Source: Acidobacteriota bacterium
GTDB taxonomy: Bacteria; Acidobacteriota; Vicinamibacteria; Vicinamibacterales; UBA2999
Length of the DNA stretch: 64,000 bases
Assembly: GCA_030650395.1 (NCBI GenBank)
Contig: JAUSDY010000170.1
Location: 1 to 64,000 of the forward strand
Reading direction: 5' to 3'
The position numbers and the translations under genes were made by a program. The notes beneath the pieces were generated by a model. That model was not told where the DNA came from. It made no database searches and saw only the letters and a list, made by a program, of their open reading frames with translations. Within the stretch, counting starts at the first letter, position 1. Each line of letters opens with the position of its first letter. Shown here one piece after another: positions 29,359 to 37,108 of the stretch.

Positions 29359-30273
29359 ATGGCTGTAGTCCACGTCGCCGGGATGCGGAAGACGTACGGC
29401 CGCATCGTGGCGGTCGACGAAGTGTCGTTCGATGTCCACGAGGGCGAGATCTTCGGGCTGATCGGGCCCAACGGCGCCGGCAAGACCACGACGATGGAAT
29501 GCGTCGAGGGCCTGCGGAGGCCGGACCGCGGCACCATCTCGGTGCTGGGGCTCGACCCGTTTCGCGACGTCTACCAGCTACAGGAGCGCATCGGCGTGCA
29601 GTTGCAGCAGGCGCACCTCCAGAAACGCATCAAGGTGTGGGAGGCCGCACACCTGTGGGCGACGCTCTACAAGAAACCCGCTAGCGTCGGCGATGTGCTG
29701 CTCGAGCAGCTTGGCCTCGCCGAGAAGCGCAACGCGTGGTTCATGACGCTGTCGGGCGGGCAGCAGCAGCGGCTGTTCATCGCGCTGGCGCTGATCAACG
29801 ATCCGCAGGTCGTGTTTCTCGACGAGCTCACGACCGGTCTCGATCCGCAGTCGCGGCGCACGATCTGGGAGCTGGTGCGCGGCATCCGGGCCCGCGGCAA
29901 GACGGTGTTCATGACGACGCACTTGATGGAGGAAGCCGAGCGCCTGTGCGACCTCGTCGCGATCATCGAGCAAGGCCGCATCATCGACATCGACACGCCG
30001 CAACGACTGATCGATCGCCATGTCCCCGGTCGAACGGTCGTGCTCGTGACCCAGGATCCGCTAGCCGAAGAGCGCTTTCGCGCGCTGCCGCACGCCGATA
30101 CCGTGTCGCGGGCCGGCGACGAGTTCTCGATTCTCGGCCGGGGAGACGGTTTCGTCACCGAGGTGATCCAGTGCCTCGCCGAACACCAGATGCGCGTCTC
30201 TGATTTTCGTACCGCGCTTCCCAATCTCGAAGACGTCTTCATCACGCTGACCGGCCATTCGATTCGTGACTAG
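29359..30273 (+). CDS. ABC transporter ATP-binding protein (ABC-2 exporter)
   Basis: A 304-residue ATPase. Walker A GPNGAGKTTTMECVEGL, signature LSGGQQQRLFIALAL, Walker B QVVFLDELTTGLDPQ and MTTHLMEEAERLCD. The motif order and the C-terminal extension fit the CcmA/NatA-like exporters that pair with ABC-2 permeases. The permease follows at 30331. The chosen ATG begins the conserved domain; the frame is open far upstream but antisense to nothing conserved. Its TAG merges with a palindrome that fills the gap to the permease. Confidence 0.92.
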   Translation: MAVVHVAGMRKTYGRIVAVDEVSFDVHEGEIFGLIGPNGAGKTTTMECVEGLRRPDRGTISVLGLDPFRDVYQLQERIGVQLQQAHLQKRIKVWEAAHLWATLYKKPASVGDVLLEQLGLAEKRNAWFMTLSGGQQQRLFIALALINDPQVVFLDELTTGLDPQSRRTIWELVRGIRARGKTVFMTTHLMEEAERLCDLVAIIEQGRIIDIDTPQRLIDRHVPGRTVVLVTQDPLAEERFRALPHADTVSRAGDEFSILGRGDGFVTEVIQCLAEHQMRVSDFRTALPNLEDVFITLTGHSIRD

Positions 30274-30323
30274 GCACCCCTAAAGGGGTGCCCTACGAGG
30301 GATCCCCGAAGGGGTGCCCTACG
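30273..30323. repeat. Two tandem GGCACCCC palindromes between ATPase and permease genes
   Basis: First copy: GGCACCCC, TAAA, GGGGTGCC, then CTACGAGG. Second copy immediately after: GGATCCCC, GAA, GGGGTGCC, CTACGAGG, with two arm mismatches. The first shares its first base with the stop codon of the ATPase gene. Similar to 2931-2955. Confidence 0.85.
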
Positions 30324-30330
30324 AGGCAAC

Positions 30331-31086
30331 ATGCTGCGTGGCCTCTTTCAACTGACCTGGCTGGAAATCAAGATCTTCCTGCGCGAGCCGCTTGGCGCGA
30401 TCGGGACGGTCGTGATCCCCGTTGTCGTGTTCCTTGTGGTGGGCCGGGCGATGGGAGGCAGGAGTGCGGCCGCGCCGGCCTCGGCATCGGCCGCGGTGTT
30501 CCTGCGAGAGGGACTGCCCGTGCTGGTCGCGATCTTCATCGCGCTCAATGCCGTGCTGTCGCTCGTGACGATCATCTCGATCTACCGCGAAGGCGGCATT
30601 CTGAAGCGTCTTCGCGCCACGCCGCTAAGGCCGCACGCCATCCTGAGCGCGCACGTGCTCGTGAAGCTGTTGTTCACGGCCATCACGCTGAGCCTGATGA
30701 TGCTGGCGGGCCGGCGGCTGTTTCCGGCCGGCATCAACGTGCCGTACTTTTCCTTTGCGATTGCAGTGCTAATCTGCACGCTGGCGATCCTGTCGATGGG
30801 TTTTGTGATCGCCAGCCTCGTGCCCACCGCGCGGTTCGCCCAGCCGATCGGCGCCGTGATTTTCTATCCGATGTTCGCGCTCTCCGGTTTGTTCGTGCCG
30901 CTGGAGGTCCTGCCGCGCGGCCTGCAGATCGTCGCGCAGATGCTGCCGCTCACCTACGTGGTGTCGCTGTTGCGGGGCATCTGGACGGGAGGGGCGTGGA
31001 CGGCGCACCTCGGCGACCTCGCGGCGCTGGCCGTTACTGGCGTCGTGTGCGTCGCGCTTTCGTCCAGAGTATTTCGCTGGGAATGA
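30331..31086 (+). CDS. ABC-2 type exporter permease
   Basis: A 251-residue membrane protein with six hydrophobic segments, starting MLRGLFQLTWLEIKIFLREP and containing RATPLRPHAILSAHVLVKLL, FYPMFALSGLFVPLEVLP and LPLTYVVSLLRGIW, the standard ABC2_membrane landmarks. It forms the channel for the ATPase at 29359. Substrate unknown (drug, lipid or peptide). The stop is immediately followed by a repeat of the CCCTTCGACTC family. Confidence 0.92.
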   Translation: MLRGLFQLTWLEIKIFLREPLGAIGTVVIPVVVFLVVGRAMGGRSAAAPASASAAVFLREGLPVLVAIFIALNAVLSLVTIISIYREGGILKRLRATPLRPHAILSAHVLVKLLFTAITLSLMMLAGRRLFPAGINVPYFSFAIAVLICTLAILSMGFVIASLVPTARFAQPIGAVIFYPMFALSGLFVPLEVLPRGLQIVAQMLPLTYVVSLLRGIWTGGAWTAHLGDLAALAVTGVVCVALSSRVFRWE

Positions 31087-31140
31087 CCCTTCGACTCGCG
31101 ATCCCGCGCTTCCATGGCGGGATCGCTCGCTCAGGGCAGG
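31087..31140 (+). repeat. CCCTTCGACTC...GCTCAGGGCAGG element
   Basis: CCCTTCGACTCGC, inner stem GATCCCGC / GCGGGATC around GCTTCCAT, then GCTCGCTCAGGGCAGG. It begins directly after the permease stop codon. Same outer ends but different stem from 13643-13693 and 36161-36250. Confidence 0.85.
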
Positions 31141-31150
31141 GGAACGGGCG

Positions 31151-31156
31151 TAAACT
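31151..31156 (+). promoter_or_regulatory. Possible -10 box (TAAACT) of the DUF6351 gene
   Basis: TAAACT lies 6 nt before the ATG at 31163 and no Shine-Dalgarno is present. Consistent with a leaderless start. Confidence 0.3.
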
Positions 31157-31162
31157 CGCGGC

Positions 31163-33316
31163 ATGACGATTCAGATGCGAGCCTCCATCGTGTCGCTGGC
31201 GGCAGCTGCCGCGTTGACCGCCGCAGGCACCCCCGACGTCTGGTCGCAACCGGGCCCCCAGCGCGGCAGCCGCGCTGGGGTGGAATCGCGGGCGCTGCTC
31301 GAGATTCGCACGCTGTCGTCGCGCGCGGACTTCCTCAGCGGCGGCGATGCGTTGATCGAAGTCAGGGCCCCGGCCGGCACGCCGATCGCGCAGCTGACGC
31401 TCGCGCTCAACGGCAAGGACGTGACGAGCTATCTCAAGAATGAACCGGCAACTGGCAACTACCGGGGCGTCGTCGAGGGCATGACCATCGGCACGAACAC
31501 GCTGCTGGCCACCGCGAAGTCGCCAAAGGCCCGGCACGAGGCCAAGCTGACCATCATCAACCATCCGATCACCGGGCCCATTCTGTCGGGACCGCACCTG
31601 AAGCCGTACGAGTGCAGCACGGAACAGTCGGGCCTCGGCGCGGCACTCGACGCCAATTGTTCCGCGCCGCGCAAGATCTGGTACCTCTATCGATCGACCG
31701 ACAACACGTTCAAGCCGCTTGCCGATCCCCGGGGTGTGCGCCCCGCGGACCTGGCGACCACGACGACCACCGATGGCAAAGCCGTGCCGTACATCGTGCG
31801 CGTCGATTCGGGCACGATCAATCGCGCCATTTACCAGATCGCCGTGCTGGACGATCCATCCGCGACCGGAATCAATCCCGCCGCGTGGCAGCCCGGCGAT
31901 GGGTGGAACCGCAAGTTCGTCGTGTCGTTTGGCGGCAGCTCCGGCACGCAGTACATCCAGGGTGTGATGGCGCCGCCGACCGGCGCCGGCGTGGGCGGCG
32001 GGGTCGTCAATCACGCCGCGCTGTCAAAAGGTTTCGGTTACCTGATCTCGTCGGAGCTCGTGAACGGCCGCCGCGGCAACGGCGTGCTGCAAGGCGAGGC
32101 GCTGATGATGATCAAGGAATACATCACCGAGCGCTACGGCGTGCTCAAGTGGATGGCCGGCAGCGGCGGATCCGGCGGCGCGATCCAGCAGCTGGTGATC
32201 ACGCAGATGTATCCGGGCTTGATGGACGGCCTGATGCCGAGCCTGACGTTCCCCGACTCGACGCTGCACACCATCGACAGCATCCTGCTGACCAACGTCT
32301 GGCCGAAACTCGACAAGAACGTGTGGACGCAGGAGAAAATCACCGCCGTCGAGGGCTTCACGCCCGGAACGGCGCGGGCGTGGAACGCCGCGTACGGCCG
32401 GCTTGGCGTCCCGACCAACGCCTCGGGTTGTGCGCTCGCCGATAAGACGCTCATCTACGATCCGGTGACCAACCCGAAAGGCGCGCGCTGCACCACGCAG
32501 GACATTCGCGTCAACGTGTACGGCCGCGACCCCAGGACCGGATGGGCGCGGCGGCCGACCGACAACGTCGGGCTGCAGTACGGCCTCGCGGCGCTCAACG
32601 GCGGCGCGATTACCGTCGACGAGTTCCTCGACGTGAACGAGAAGGTCGGCGGCACCGACATCGACGGCAAGATCGTGGCGGAGCGGACCGAGGGCGACCC
32701 GATCGCGCTGCGCGCCGCGTACGAAAGCGGCATGCAGGCGTCGTACCACGCCGCCCTGGCCAACGTGCCGATCCTGATGTCGCGCTCCTACCTCGACAGC
32801 CGCGGTGACATCCACGACCGCCAGCGCGATTTCGTCGTGCGCGAGCGGCTGCAGAAGGCCAACGGCCGCTCCGACAACTCGGTGATCTGGATCGCCAACA
32901 CCGTCGCCCCGATCGCCGCCAGCCTCGACACCATGAACGCGTGGCTCGACGCCATCGTGGCGGACCCGAAGCCGCTCTCGCCCGACAAAGTGGTGAAGCA
33001 CAAGCCGGCGGACGCGGTGGATACCTGTTGGGATCCGTCCGGCACCAAGATCGTCGAGCCGGCCGTGTTCGGCGCCGCCAATAAGTGCAACGCGTTGTAT
33101 CCGATCCACAGCGAGCCGCGCCTCGTGGCCGGCGCGCCGTTGACCAACGACGTGATGAAGTGCCAGCTGAAGCCGATCGCGTTTGGCGACTACAAGGCCA
33201 GCTTCACCGACGCGCAGAAGATGCGGATGAAGATGGTGTTCCCAACCGGGGTCTGTGATTTCAGCAAGCCGGGAGTGGGGCAGGTTCCGATCAAAGGGAC
33301 ATATCAGACGTACTAA
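31163..33316 (+). CDS. Secreted DUF6351 family protein (esterase-like)
   Basis: A 717-residue exported protein (signal peptide to about residue 29). Residues 40-120 look like an Ig-like N-terminal domain (LLEIRTLSSRADFLSGGDAL and LNGKDVTSYL). The large second part resembles the DUF6351/tannase-like alpha/beta-hydrolase group: MAGSGGSGGAIQQLVITQMY is a probable nucleophile elbow, followed by GLMDGLMPSLTFPD. Cys are many for the group and could form disulfides. Enzymatic activity is not established. It is monocistronic, convergent with the Pro-rich gene and overlapping its end by 4 nt. Confidence 0.8.
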   Translation: MTIQMRASIVSLAAAAALTAAGTPDVWSQPGPQRGSRAGVESRALLEIRTLSSRADFLSGGDALIEVRAPAGTPIAQLTLALNGKDVTSYLKNEPATGNYRGVVEGMTIGTNTLLATAKSPKARHEAKLTIINHPITGPILSGPHLKPYECSTEQSGLGAALDANCSAPRKIWYLYRSTDNTFKPLADPRGVRPADLATTTTTDGKAVPYIVRVDSGTINRAIYQIAVLDDPSATGINPAAWQPGDGWNRKFVVSFGGSSGTQYIQGVMAPPTGAGVGGGVVNHAALSKGFGYLISSELVNGRRGNGVLQGEALMMIKEYITERYGVLKWMAGSGGSGGAIQQLVITQMYPGLMDGLMPSLTFPDSTLHTIDSILLTNVWPKLDKNVWTQEKITAVEGFTPGTARAWNAAYGRLGVPTNASGCALADKTLIYDPVTNPKGARCTTQDIRVNVYGRDPRTGWARRPTDNVGLQYGLAALNGGAITVDEFLDVNEKVGGTDIDGKIVAERTEGDPIALRAAYESGMQASYHAALANVPILMSRSYLDSRGDIHDRQRDFVVRERLQKANGRSDNSVIWIANTVAPIAASLDTMNAWLDAIVADPKPLSPDKVVKHKPADAVDTCWDPSGTKIVEPAVFGAANKCNALYPIHSEPRLVAGAPLTNDVMKCQLKPIAFGDYKASFTDAQKMRMKMVFPTGVCDFSKPGVGQVPIKGTYQTY

Positions 33317-33906
33317 CGCTTCTTTGGCGGGTCCTTCGGTTCGCGCGGCAGCCGAGGGGGCACCGGTGGAATCGGATCGAACGTGAAGAAGGTCGTTTTC
33401 GCAGCGTCCTCGGGCGTGAGGGGCTTGGCCGACGCGGCCGGATCCGGCGCGGGTTTGGCTTCTGATTCAGGCGGCCGAACGATTGGTGGCGGGGCGGTGA
33501 CGACAGGCGCGGGCGCCGGCGGAGCCGCCGCCATCGGCGGCGCTGCAGGTTTCGCAACGGGAGTGACGGCCGCAGGTTTTTGCTCGGGCTCTTGCGGCCG
33601 GTCGGTGAGTGCGGAGCGGAACCAGCTCGCCAGAGTGCTTCGCTTCTCCCGGACCTCTTGCTTGGGCGTGACTGGCTGGGGTGGCTTGGTCGTGATTTGC
33701 TTCGGTGTGACTTGCTTGGGCGCGGGCGGCTCTTCGATCGCAGGAGCGACCGCCAACTCGAAGTCGTGCACGCCCATCTGCGCGGACAGTTGGCGTTGAA
33801 TGATGGTTTCGGCAGGCTCGGCCTGAGGTCCATCGAACTTGATGTCGCCGATCCCCATCTCGCCTTGCAACTGCTCGAGCTTCGCGCGCCACGGCGTCTG
33901 CGGCAC
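33313..33906 (-). CDS. Pro-rich cytoplasmic protein, C-terminal part (frameshifted gene)
   Basis: This frame gives 197 residues: TPWRAKLEQLQGEMGIGDIK and MGVHDFELAVAP, then a long Pro/Ala/Lys-rich tail with PKQVTPKQITTK repeats and a basic end. No known domain. The natural N-terminus is in a different frame at 33945-34145; one missing base near 33943-33947 would give a single protein of about 277 residues. The Pro-rich tail suggests a linker or a scaffold. Its stop overlaps that of the DUF6351 gene. Confidence 0.6.
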   Translation of the reverse strand: MPQTPWRAKLEQLQGEMGIGDIKFDGPQAEPAETIIQRQLSAQMGVHDFELAVAPAIEEPPAPKQVTPKQITTKPPQPVTPKQEVREKRSTLASWFRSALTDRPQEPEQKPAAVTPVAKPAAPPMAAAPPAPAPVVTAPPPIVRPPESEAKPAPDPAASAKPLTPEDAAKTTFFTFDPIPPVPPRLPREPKDPPKKR

Positions 33907-33944
33907 AGCGGGTTTCGACGGATCGCGCGGCGCGACGCCGCCCG

Positions 33945-34145
33945 CGCAGGTTCCACCGGCTCGGTGCGTGCCTGCTCGTACGCGGTGATCGCCTTCGCGA
34001 CCGCCTCGTTCACGATTTGCGCCAGCGCTTCGGGAGTGACCGAGACCTCCCGGGGCGGCACGCTCTTCATGGTGGCGTCGATGGAGTCGAAGGCGGGATC
34101 CAGGTCATCCGCCGCCGTTTTGTCCGGTATTTCGTCGTCTGCCAT
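33945..34145 (-). pseudogene. 5' part of the Pro-rich protein gene, out of frame
   Basis: From ATG at 34145: MADDEIPDKTAADDLDPAFD, then VTPEALAQIVNEAVAKAITA and YEQARTEPVEPA. After that codon the sense moves to another frame (AGGVAPRDPSKPAVPQ) that joins the 33313-33906 part. The break falls in CGCGGGCGGCG, a place prone to indel error. The acidic N-terminal segment has no signal peptide. Confidence 0.6.
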
Positions 34146-34241
34146 CAGTTTCAGCTTATCGCCTTATCGGCCGCGACGAGCCCGGCTATACCGTTCGCAT
34201 GCGCCTTGACAGGAGGATGGGCGGGCCGTATACCTGTGCTG

Positions 34242-34697
34242 ATGCGTAGCGTCATGCTCGTCCTGGCAGTGGCTCTCTCCGGCACGGCCGCGTTATCCCC
34301 TGTCCTGAGCGCAGGTTCGAAGGTCGAAGGGCCTGCCCTGAGCGCAGGTTCCACGCAAGAGCCGGTGATCAACCGCAGCGCGCCGATGACGCTCACCGGC
34401 GAGATTGTCGATATTTCCTGTTACAAGCAAAAAGGCGTGGCCGCGGGTACCGGCGCGGCCCACCTCGACTGCGCGAAGATGTGCGTGCTTGAAAAGGGGG
34501 CGGCGCTCGGCATTCTCAGCGACGGCGACGGGCTGTTCCGCATTTGGGGCACCGCGGCCCGCGACAAATACCTGAAGGTGCAGCCCTTCATCGGACAGAC
34601 GGTGGCCATCACCGGAACCGAAGTGACGCTGTCGAACAACTACGACGTCCGCTCGTTCGATCTGCAGACCATCAAGATCGCGAAGAAAACTCCGTAG
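34242..34697 (+). CDS. Small exported protein of unknown function
   Basis: A 151-residue product with signal peptide (VMLVLAVALSGTAAL). Residues 19-36 (VLSAGSKVEGPALSAGST) come from an inserted repeat (34299-34352). The mature part, MTLTGEIVDISCYKQKG to the end, has a Cys pair (ISCYKQKG and HLDCAKMCVLEKGA) and VTLSNNYDVRSFDLQ; it resembles small OB-fold-like secreted proteins of acidobacteria, possibly metal- or heme-linked. I do not recognise a function. The next gene encodes a cytochrome c/copper monooxygenase. Confidence 0.75.
   Translation: MRSVMLVLAVALSGTAALSPVLSAGSKVEGPALSAGSTQEPVINRSAPMTLTGEIVDISCYKQKGVAAGTGAAHLDCAKMCVLEKGAALGILSDGDGLFRIWGTAARDKYLKVQPFIGQTVAITGTEVTLSNNYDVRSFDLQTIKIAKKTP
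34299..34352 (-). repeat. CCTGTCCTGAGC/TCGAAGGG element plus partial copy within a signal-peptide region
   Basis: On the minus strand the first copy is CCCTTCGACCTTCGAACCTGCGCTCAGGACAGG (34299-34331, in two parts), and a partial second copy GGAACCTGCGCTCAGGGCAGG follows (34331-34352). Both are read in frame in the protein at 34242. Belongs to the CCCTTCGAC...GCTCAGGRCAGG family. Confidence 0.75.
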
Positions 34698-34703
34698 GGA
34701 GAC

Positions 34704-34792
34704 GTGGCGACAAACGCGGCGCAGGTGGGGACAGACGCGGCGCAGGTGGGGACAAACGCGGGGCAGGTGGGGACAAACCTTTAGGTTTGTCC
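34704..34792 (+). repeat. Three 21-bp repeats running into a CTTTAG palindrome
   Basis: Units GTGGCGACAAACGCGGCGCAG (34704-34724, written here once in part), its near copies at 34725-34745 and 34746-34766, then GTGG and the palindrome GGACAAACC TTTA GGTTTGTCC (34771-34792). The first 12 bases of each unit equal the left half of the palindrome, so the array looks like repeated half-elements. It fills the gap before the monooxygenase gene, whose Shine-Dalgarno AGGAG follows at 34795. Confidence 0.85.
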
Positions 34793-34805
34793 ACAGGAGA
34801 AAAAC

Positions 34806-36149
34806 ATGAACGCAAGGTCAATCGGCGTCGGCGTGCTCGGCGGGCTCGTGGTGCTCGTTGCGGCGGACTCGAGCGTGAGCGGCGACGGCGGGCAGGCGCG
34901 GTCCGCGGGTTCCGCGCCGAGCGCGGTGACCTACACCAGGCATGTCGCGCCCATCCTTCAGCGCTCGTGCCAGACCTGCCATCGTCCCGGCACCAACGCG
35001 CCGATGTCGTTGATGACGTACGAAGACGTGCGGCCGTGGGCCCGTGCCATCAAGGCGCGCACCACGGCCCGCATCATGCCGCCGTGGCACATCGAGCGCA
35101 ACGTCGGCATCCAGCAGTTCAAGGACGACCCGTCGTTGACGGATGAAGAGATTGCGACGATCGCCGCGTGGTCCGACGCCGGCGCGCCGCGGGGCGACTC
35201 CGGCGACCTGCCGGCGGCCCCGGTGTTTCCTGACGACGAGGCCTGGCACATCGGCAAGCCGGATCTGATCGTCGAGATTCCAAAGGCCCACGTCGTCCCG
35301 GCCAACGCCGCCGACTTGTGGATCGACTACATCGCCGATTCCGGGCTGACCGAGGATCGCTACCTGCAGGCCGTCGAAGCCAAGCCTGGCCCTGGCGCGC
35401 GCGCGGTCGTGCATCACCTGCTGACCTACTTGATCCAGGAAGTGGATGAAGACGAGGTGCTCTCGGGCCGGCTCGACGACCGCGGCACCAACGCCGAGAG
35501 CTTTCTCAACGAGTTCGCGGTCGGCAAGAACGGCGACTTCCTCCCCGACGGCACCGCTAAGCTCGTGAAAGCCGGCGCGAAGATCCGATTCAACCTCCAC
35601 TATCACGCGTCGGGCAAGGAGACCGTGGACCGCACGCGGGTCGCGCTCAAGTTCTATCCCAAGGGCTACCTACCGAAGTACCACCAGATCTCACTGCAGA
35701 TCGCGAACGCCCATCCGGACCTCGACATTCCAGCCAACACCCTGTCGCGGCACGACGGCTACTACCGGTTCTCCAAGCCCGCACGCGTCACCGCGCTTCA
35801 GCCCCACATGCACAACCGTGGCAAGCGGATGTGCGTCGAGGCCATCCTGCCCTCTGGCCGCGCCGAGATGCTCAACTGCATGGGCTTCGAGTTCAACTGG
35901 CACAAGGTCTACAACTACGCGGACGACTCCACGCCGCTGCTGCCCGCGGGCACCATGCTGCACACGATCCTCTGGCACGACAACACCGCTTCGAATCGCA
36001 GTAACCCCGATCCGCGCAACTGGGTCGGCTACGGCCAGCGCACGATCGACGAGATGGCCTTCGCGTGGGTGACGTGGACCTACCTCGAAGAGGCCGACTA
36101 CAAGAAGATGGTGTCGGAGCGCGACAAGCGCCGCGCGTCGGAGCGGTAG
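34806..36149 (+). CDS. Secreted cytochrome c / copper type II monooxygenase-like protein
   Basis: A 447-residue exported protein. After the signal peptide a short cytochrome c-type heme site is seen, RSCQTCHRPGTNAPMSLMTY (C55, C58, H59). The C-terminal two thirds resemble copper type II ascorbate-dependent monooxygenases (PHM/DBM fold): VVHHLLTYLIQ supplies an HH pair, NLHYHASGKE an HxH, LQPHMHNRGKRM another, consistent with two copper sites. It may oxidise an organic substrate with electrons delivered through the attached heme. It has a good ribosome site (AGGAG, 7 nt). It overlaps nothing; the next gene starts 3 nt after its stop and is probably its partner. Confidence 0.85.
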   Translation: MNARSIGVGVLGGLVVLVAADSSVSGDGGQARSAGSAPSAVTYTRHVAPILQRSCQTCHRPGTNAPMSLMTYEDVRPWARAIKARTTARIMPPWHIERNVGIQQFKDDPSLTDEEIATIAAWSDAGAPRGDSGDLPAAPVFPDDEAWHIGKPDLIVEIPKAHVVPANAADLWIDYIADSGLTEDRYLQAVEAKPGPGARAVVHHLLTYLIQEVDEDEVLSGRLDDRGTNAESFLNEFAVGKNGDFLPDGTAKLVKAGAKIRFNLHYHASGKETVDRTRVALKFYPKGYLPKYHQISLQIANAHPDLDIPANTLSRHDGYYRFSKPARVTALQPHMHNRGKRMCVEAILPSGRAEMLNCMGFEFNWHKVYNYADDSTPLLPAGTMLHTILWHDNTASNRSNPDPRNWVGYGQRTIDEMAFAWVTWTYLEEADYKKMVSERDKRRASER

Positions 36150-36152
36150 CGC

Positions 36153-37094
36153 ATGCTGAAGGCCCTTCGACTCGTCGCCGCTGCTGTGGCGACTCGCTCA
36201 GGACAGGCCCTTCGACTCGTCGCCGTTGCTGCGGCGACTCGCTCAGGACAGGCCGCGTCAGGGTTCGCTCTTGTGTTTCTGCTGCTGGCCAACATGGCCG
36301 GCGCGCAGGACGTGTACAACAACAGCGTCCGCTACTCGAAGGGGCAGAGCGTGCAGCCGGTCTTCGAAGGCTGGTCAAAAAACCCCGACGGCACCTTCGC
36401 GATGTGGTTTGGCTACTTGAATCGCAACCACGAGGAAAAACTCCACGTCGGCGTGGGCGCCGACAACGGGTTCAACGGCGAGGACATGGGCCAGCCCGAG
36501 TTTTTTGACCCCAGGCGCCAGCAGTTTGCGTTCAAGGTCGATGTCCCTGCGAATTTTCCGAAGGACCGCGATCTGGTCTGGACGCTCAAGGCGAACGGCG
36601 TCACGCTCAAGGCCTACGGCTGCCTGTGGCCGGTGTGGGAGATCGACCAGAACACGATTTCAGCGAACCGGGGAAGCCGCACCGCCGTCGATTTCGATGA
36701 TCCCCCAAACGAAGCGCCGAAGTTCGTCAACGCGCCGCGCACCGAGCGGGCGGAGGTGGGCAAGCCACTGACCTTGTCGGTGGCAGTGGCCGACGATGGC
36801 AACCCGAAGCGGCGGACCGATCGGGGCGCGCGCGTCGCGGGCATCAAGGCCGCGGCGGAGTTGCCGCTCAATCAATCGCTGAGGGTGAGCTGGTTGCAGT
36901 GGAGGGGACCGGGCATCGTGACCTTCACGCCGAAGACCGTGCGGGTGGCCGACGGTAAGGCGACGGCCACGGCGGTGTTCGACAAGCCCGGCGTCTACGT
37001 GCTTCGTGGTTATGCCGAAGACGCGAGCATCCACACGCCGCACGACATCACGGTGACGGTAACCGCCGCGACTTCAACCCCGCAACAGCAGTAA
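36153..37094 (+). CDS. Secreted protein of unknown function, partner of the monooxygenase
   Basis: A 313-residue product. Its N-terminus is two 15-residue repeats (ALRLVAAAVATRSGQ and ALRLVAVAAATRSGQ) from a duplicated 45-bp element, followed by FALVFLLLANMAGAQ, which looks like the natural signal core and cleavage site. The mature part has VQPVFEGWSKNPDGTFAMWF and GYLNRNHEEKLHVGVG, then an Ig-like C-terminal domain (PLTLSVAVADDG, GVYVLRGYAEDAS). I know this gene type only as a conserved neighbour of cytochrome c/copper monooxygenases in Acidobacteria. Function unknown. The gene may still export with the extended signal. Confidence 0.72.
   Translation: MLKALRLVAAAVATRSGQALRLVAVAAATRSGQAASGFALVFLLLANMAGAQDVYNNSVRYSKGQSVQPVFEGWSKNPDGTFAMWFGYLNRNHEEKLHVGVGADNGFNGEDMGQPEFFDPRRQQFAFKVDVPANFPKDRDLVWTLKANGVTLKAYGCLWPVWEIDQNTISANRGSRTAVDFDDPPNEAPKFVNAPRTERAEVGKPLTLSVAVADDGNPKRRTDRGARVAGIKAAAELPLNQSLRVSWLQWRGPGIVTFTPKTVRVADGKATATAVFDKPGVYVLRGYAEDASIHTPHDITVTVTAATSTPQQQ
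36161..36250 (+). repeat. Tandem 45-bp repeat of the CCCTTCGACTC family in coding sequence
   Basis: Two copies (36161-36205, 36206-36250), each GGCCCTTCGACTC, stem GTCGCC / GGCGAC, and GACTCGCTCAGGACA. The 45-bp unit is a multiple of three, so the reading frame is kept. Confidence 0.92.
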
Positions 37095-37108
37095 ACCTGC
37101 ACCTGGCG

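Noticed and set aside
34704-34792. Possible CRISPR array
   Set aside because: The 21-bp units are directly adjacent without spacers, and no cas gene is present.
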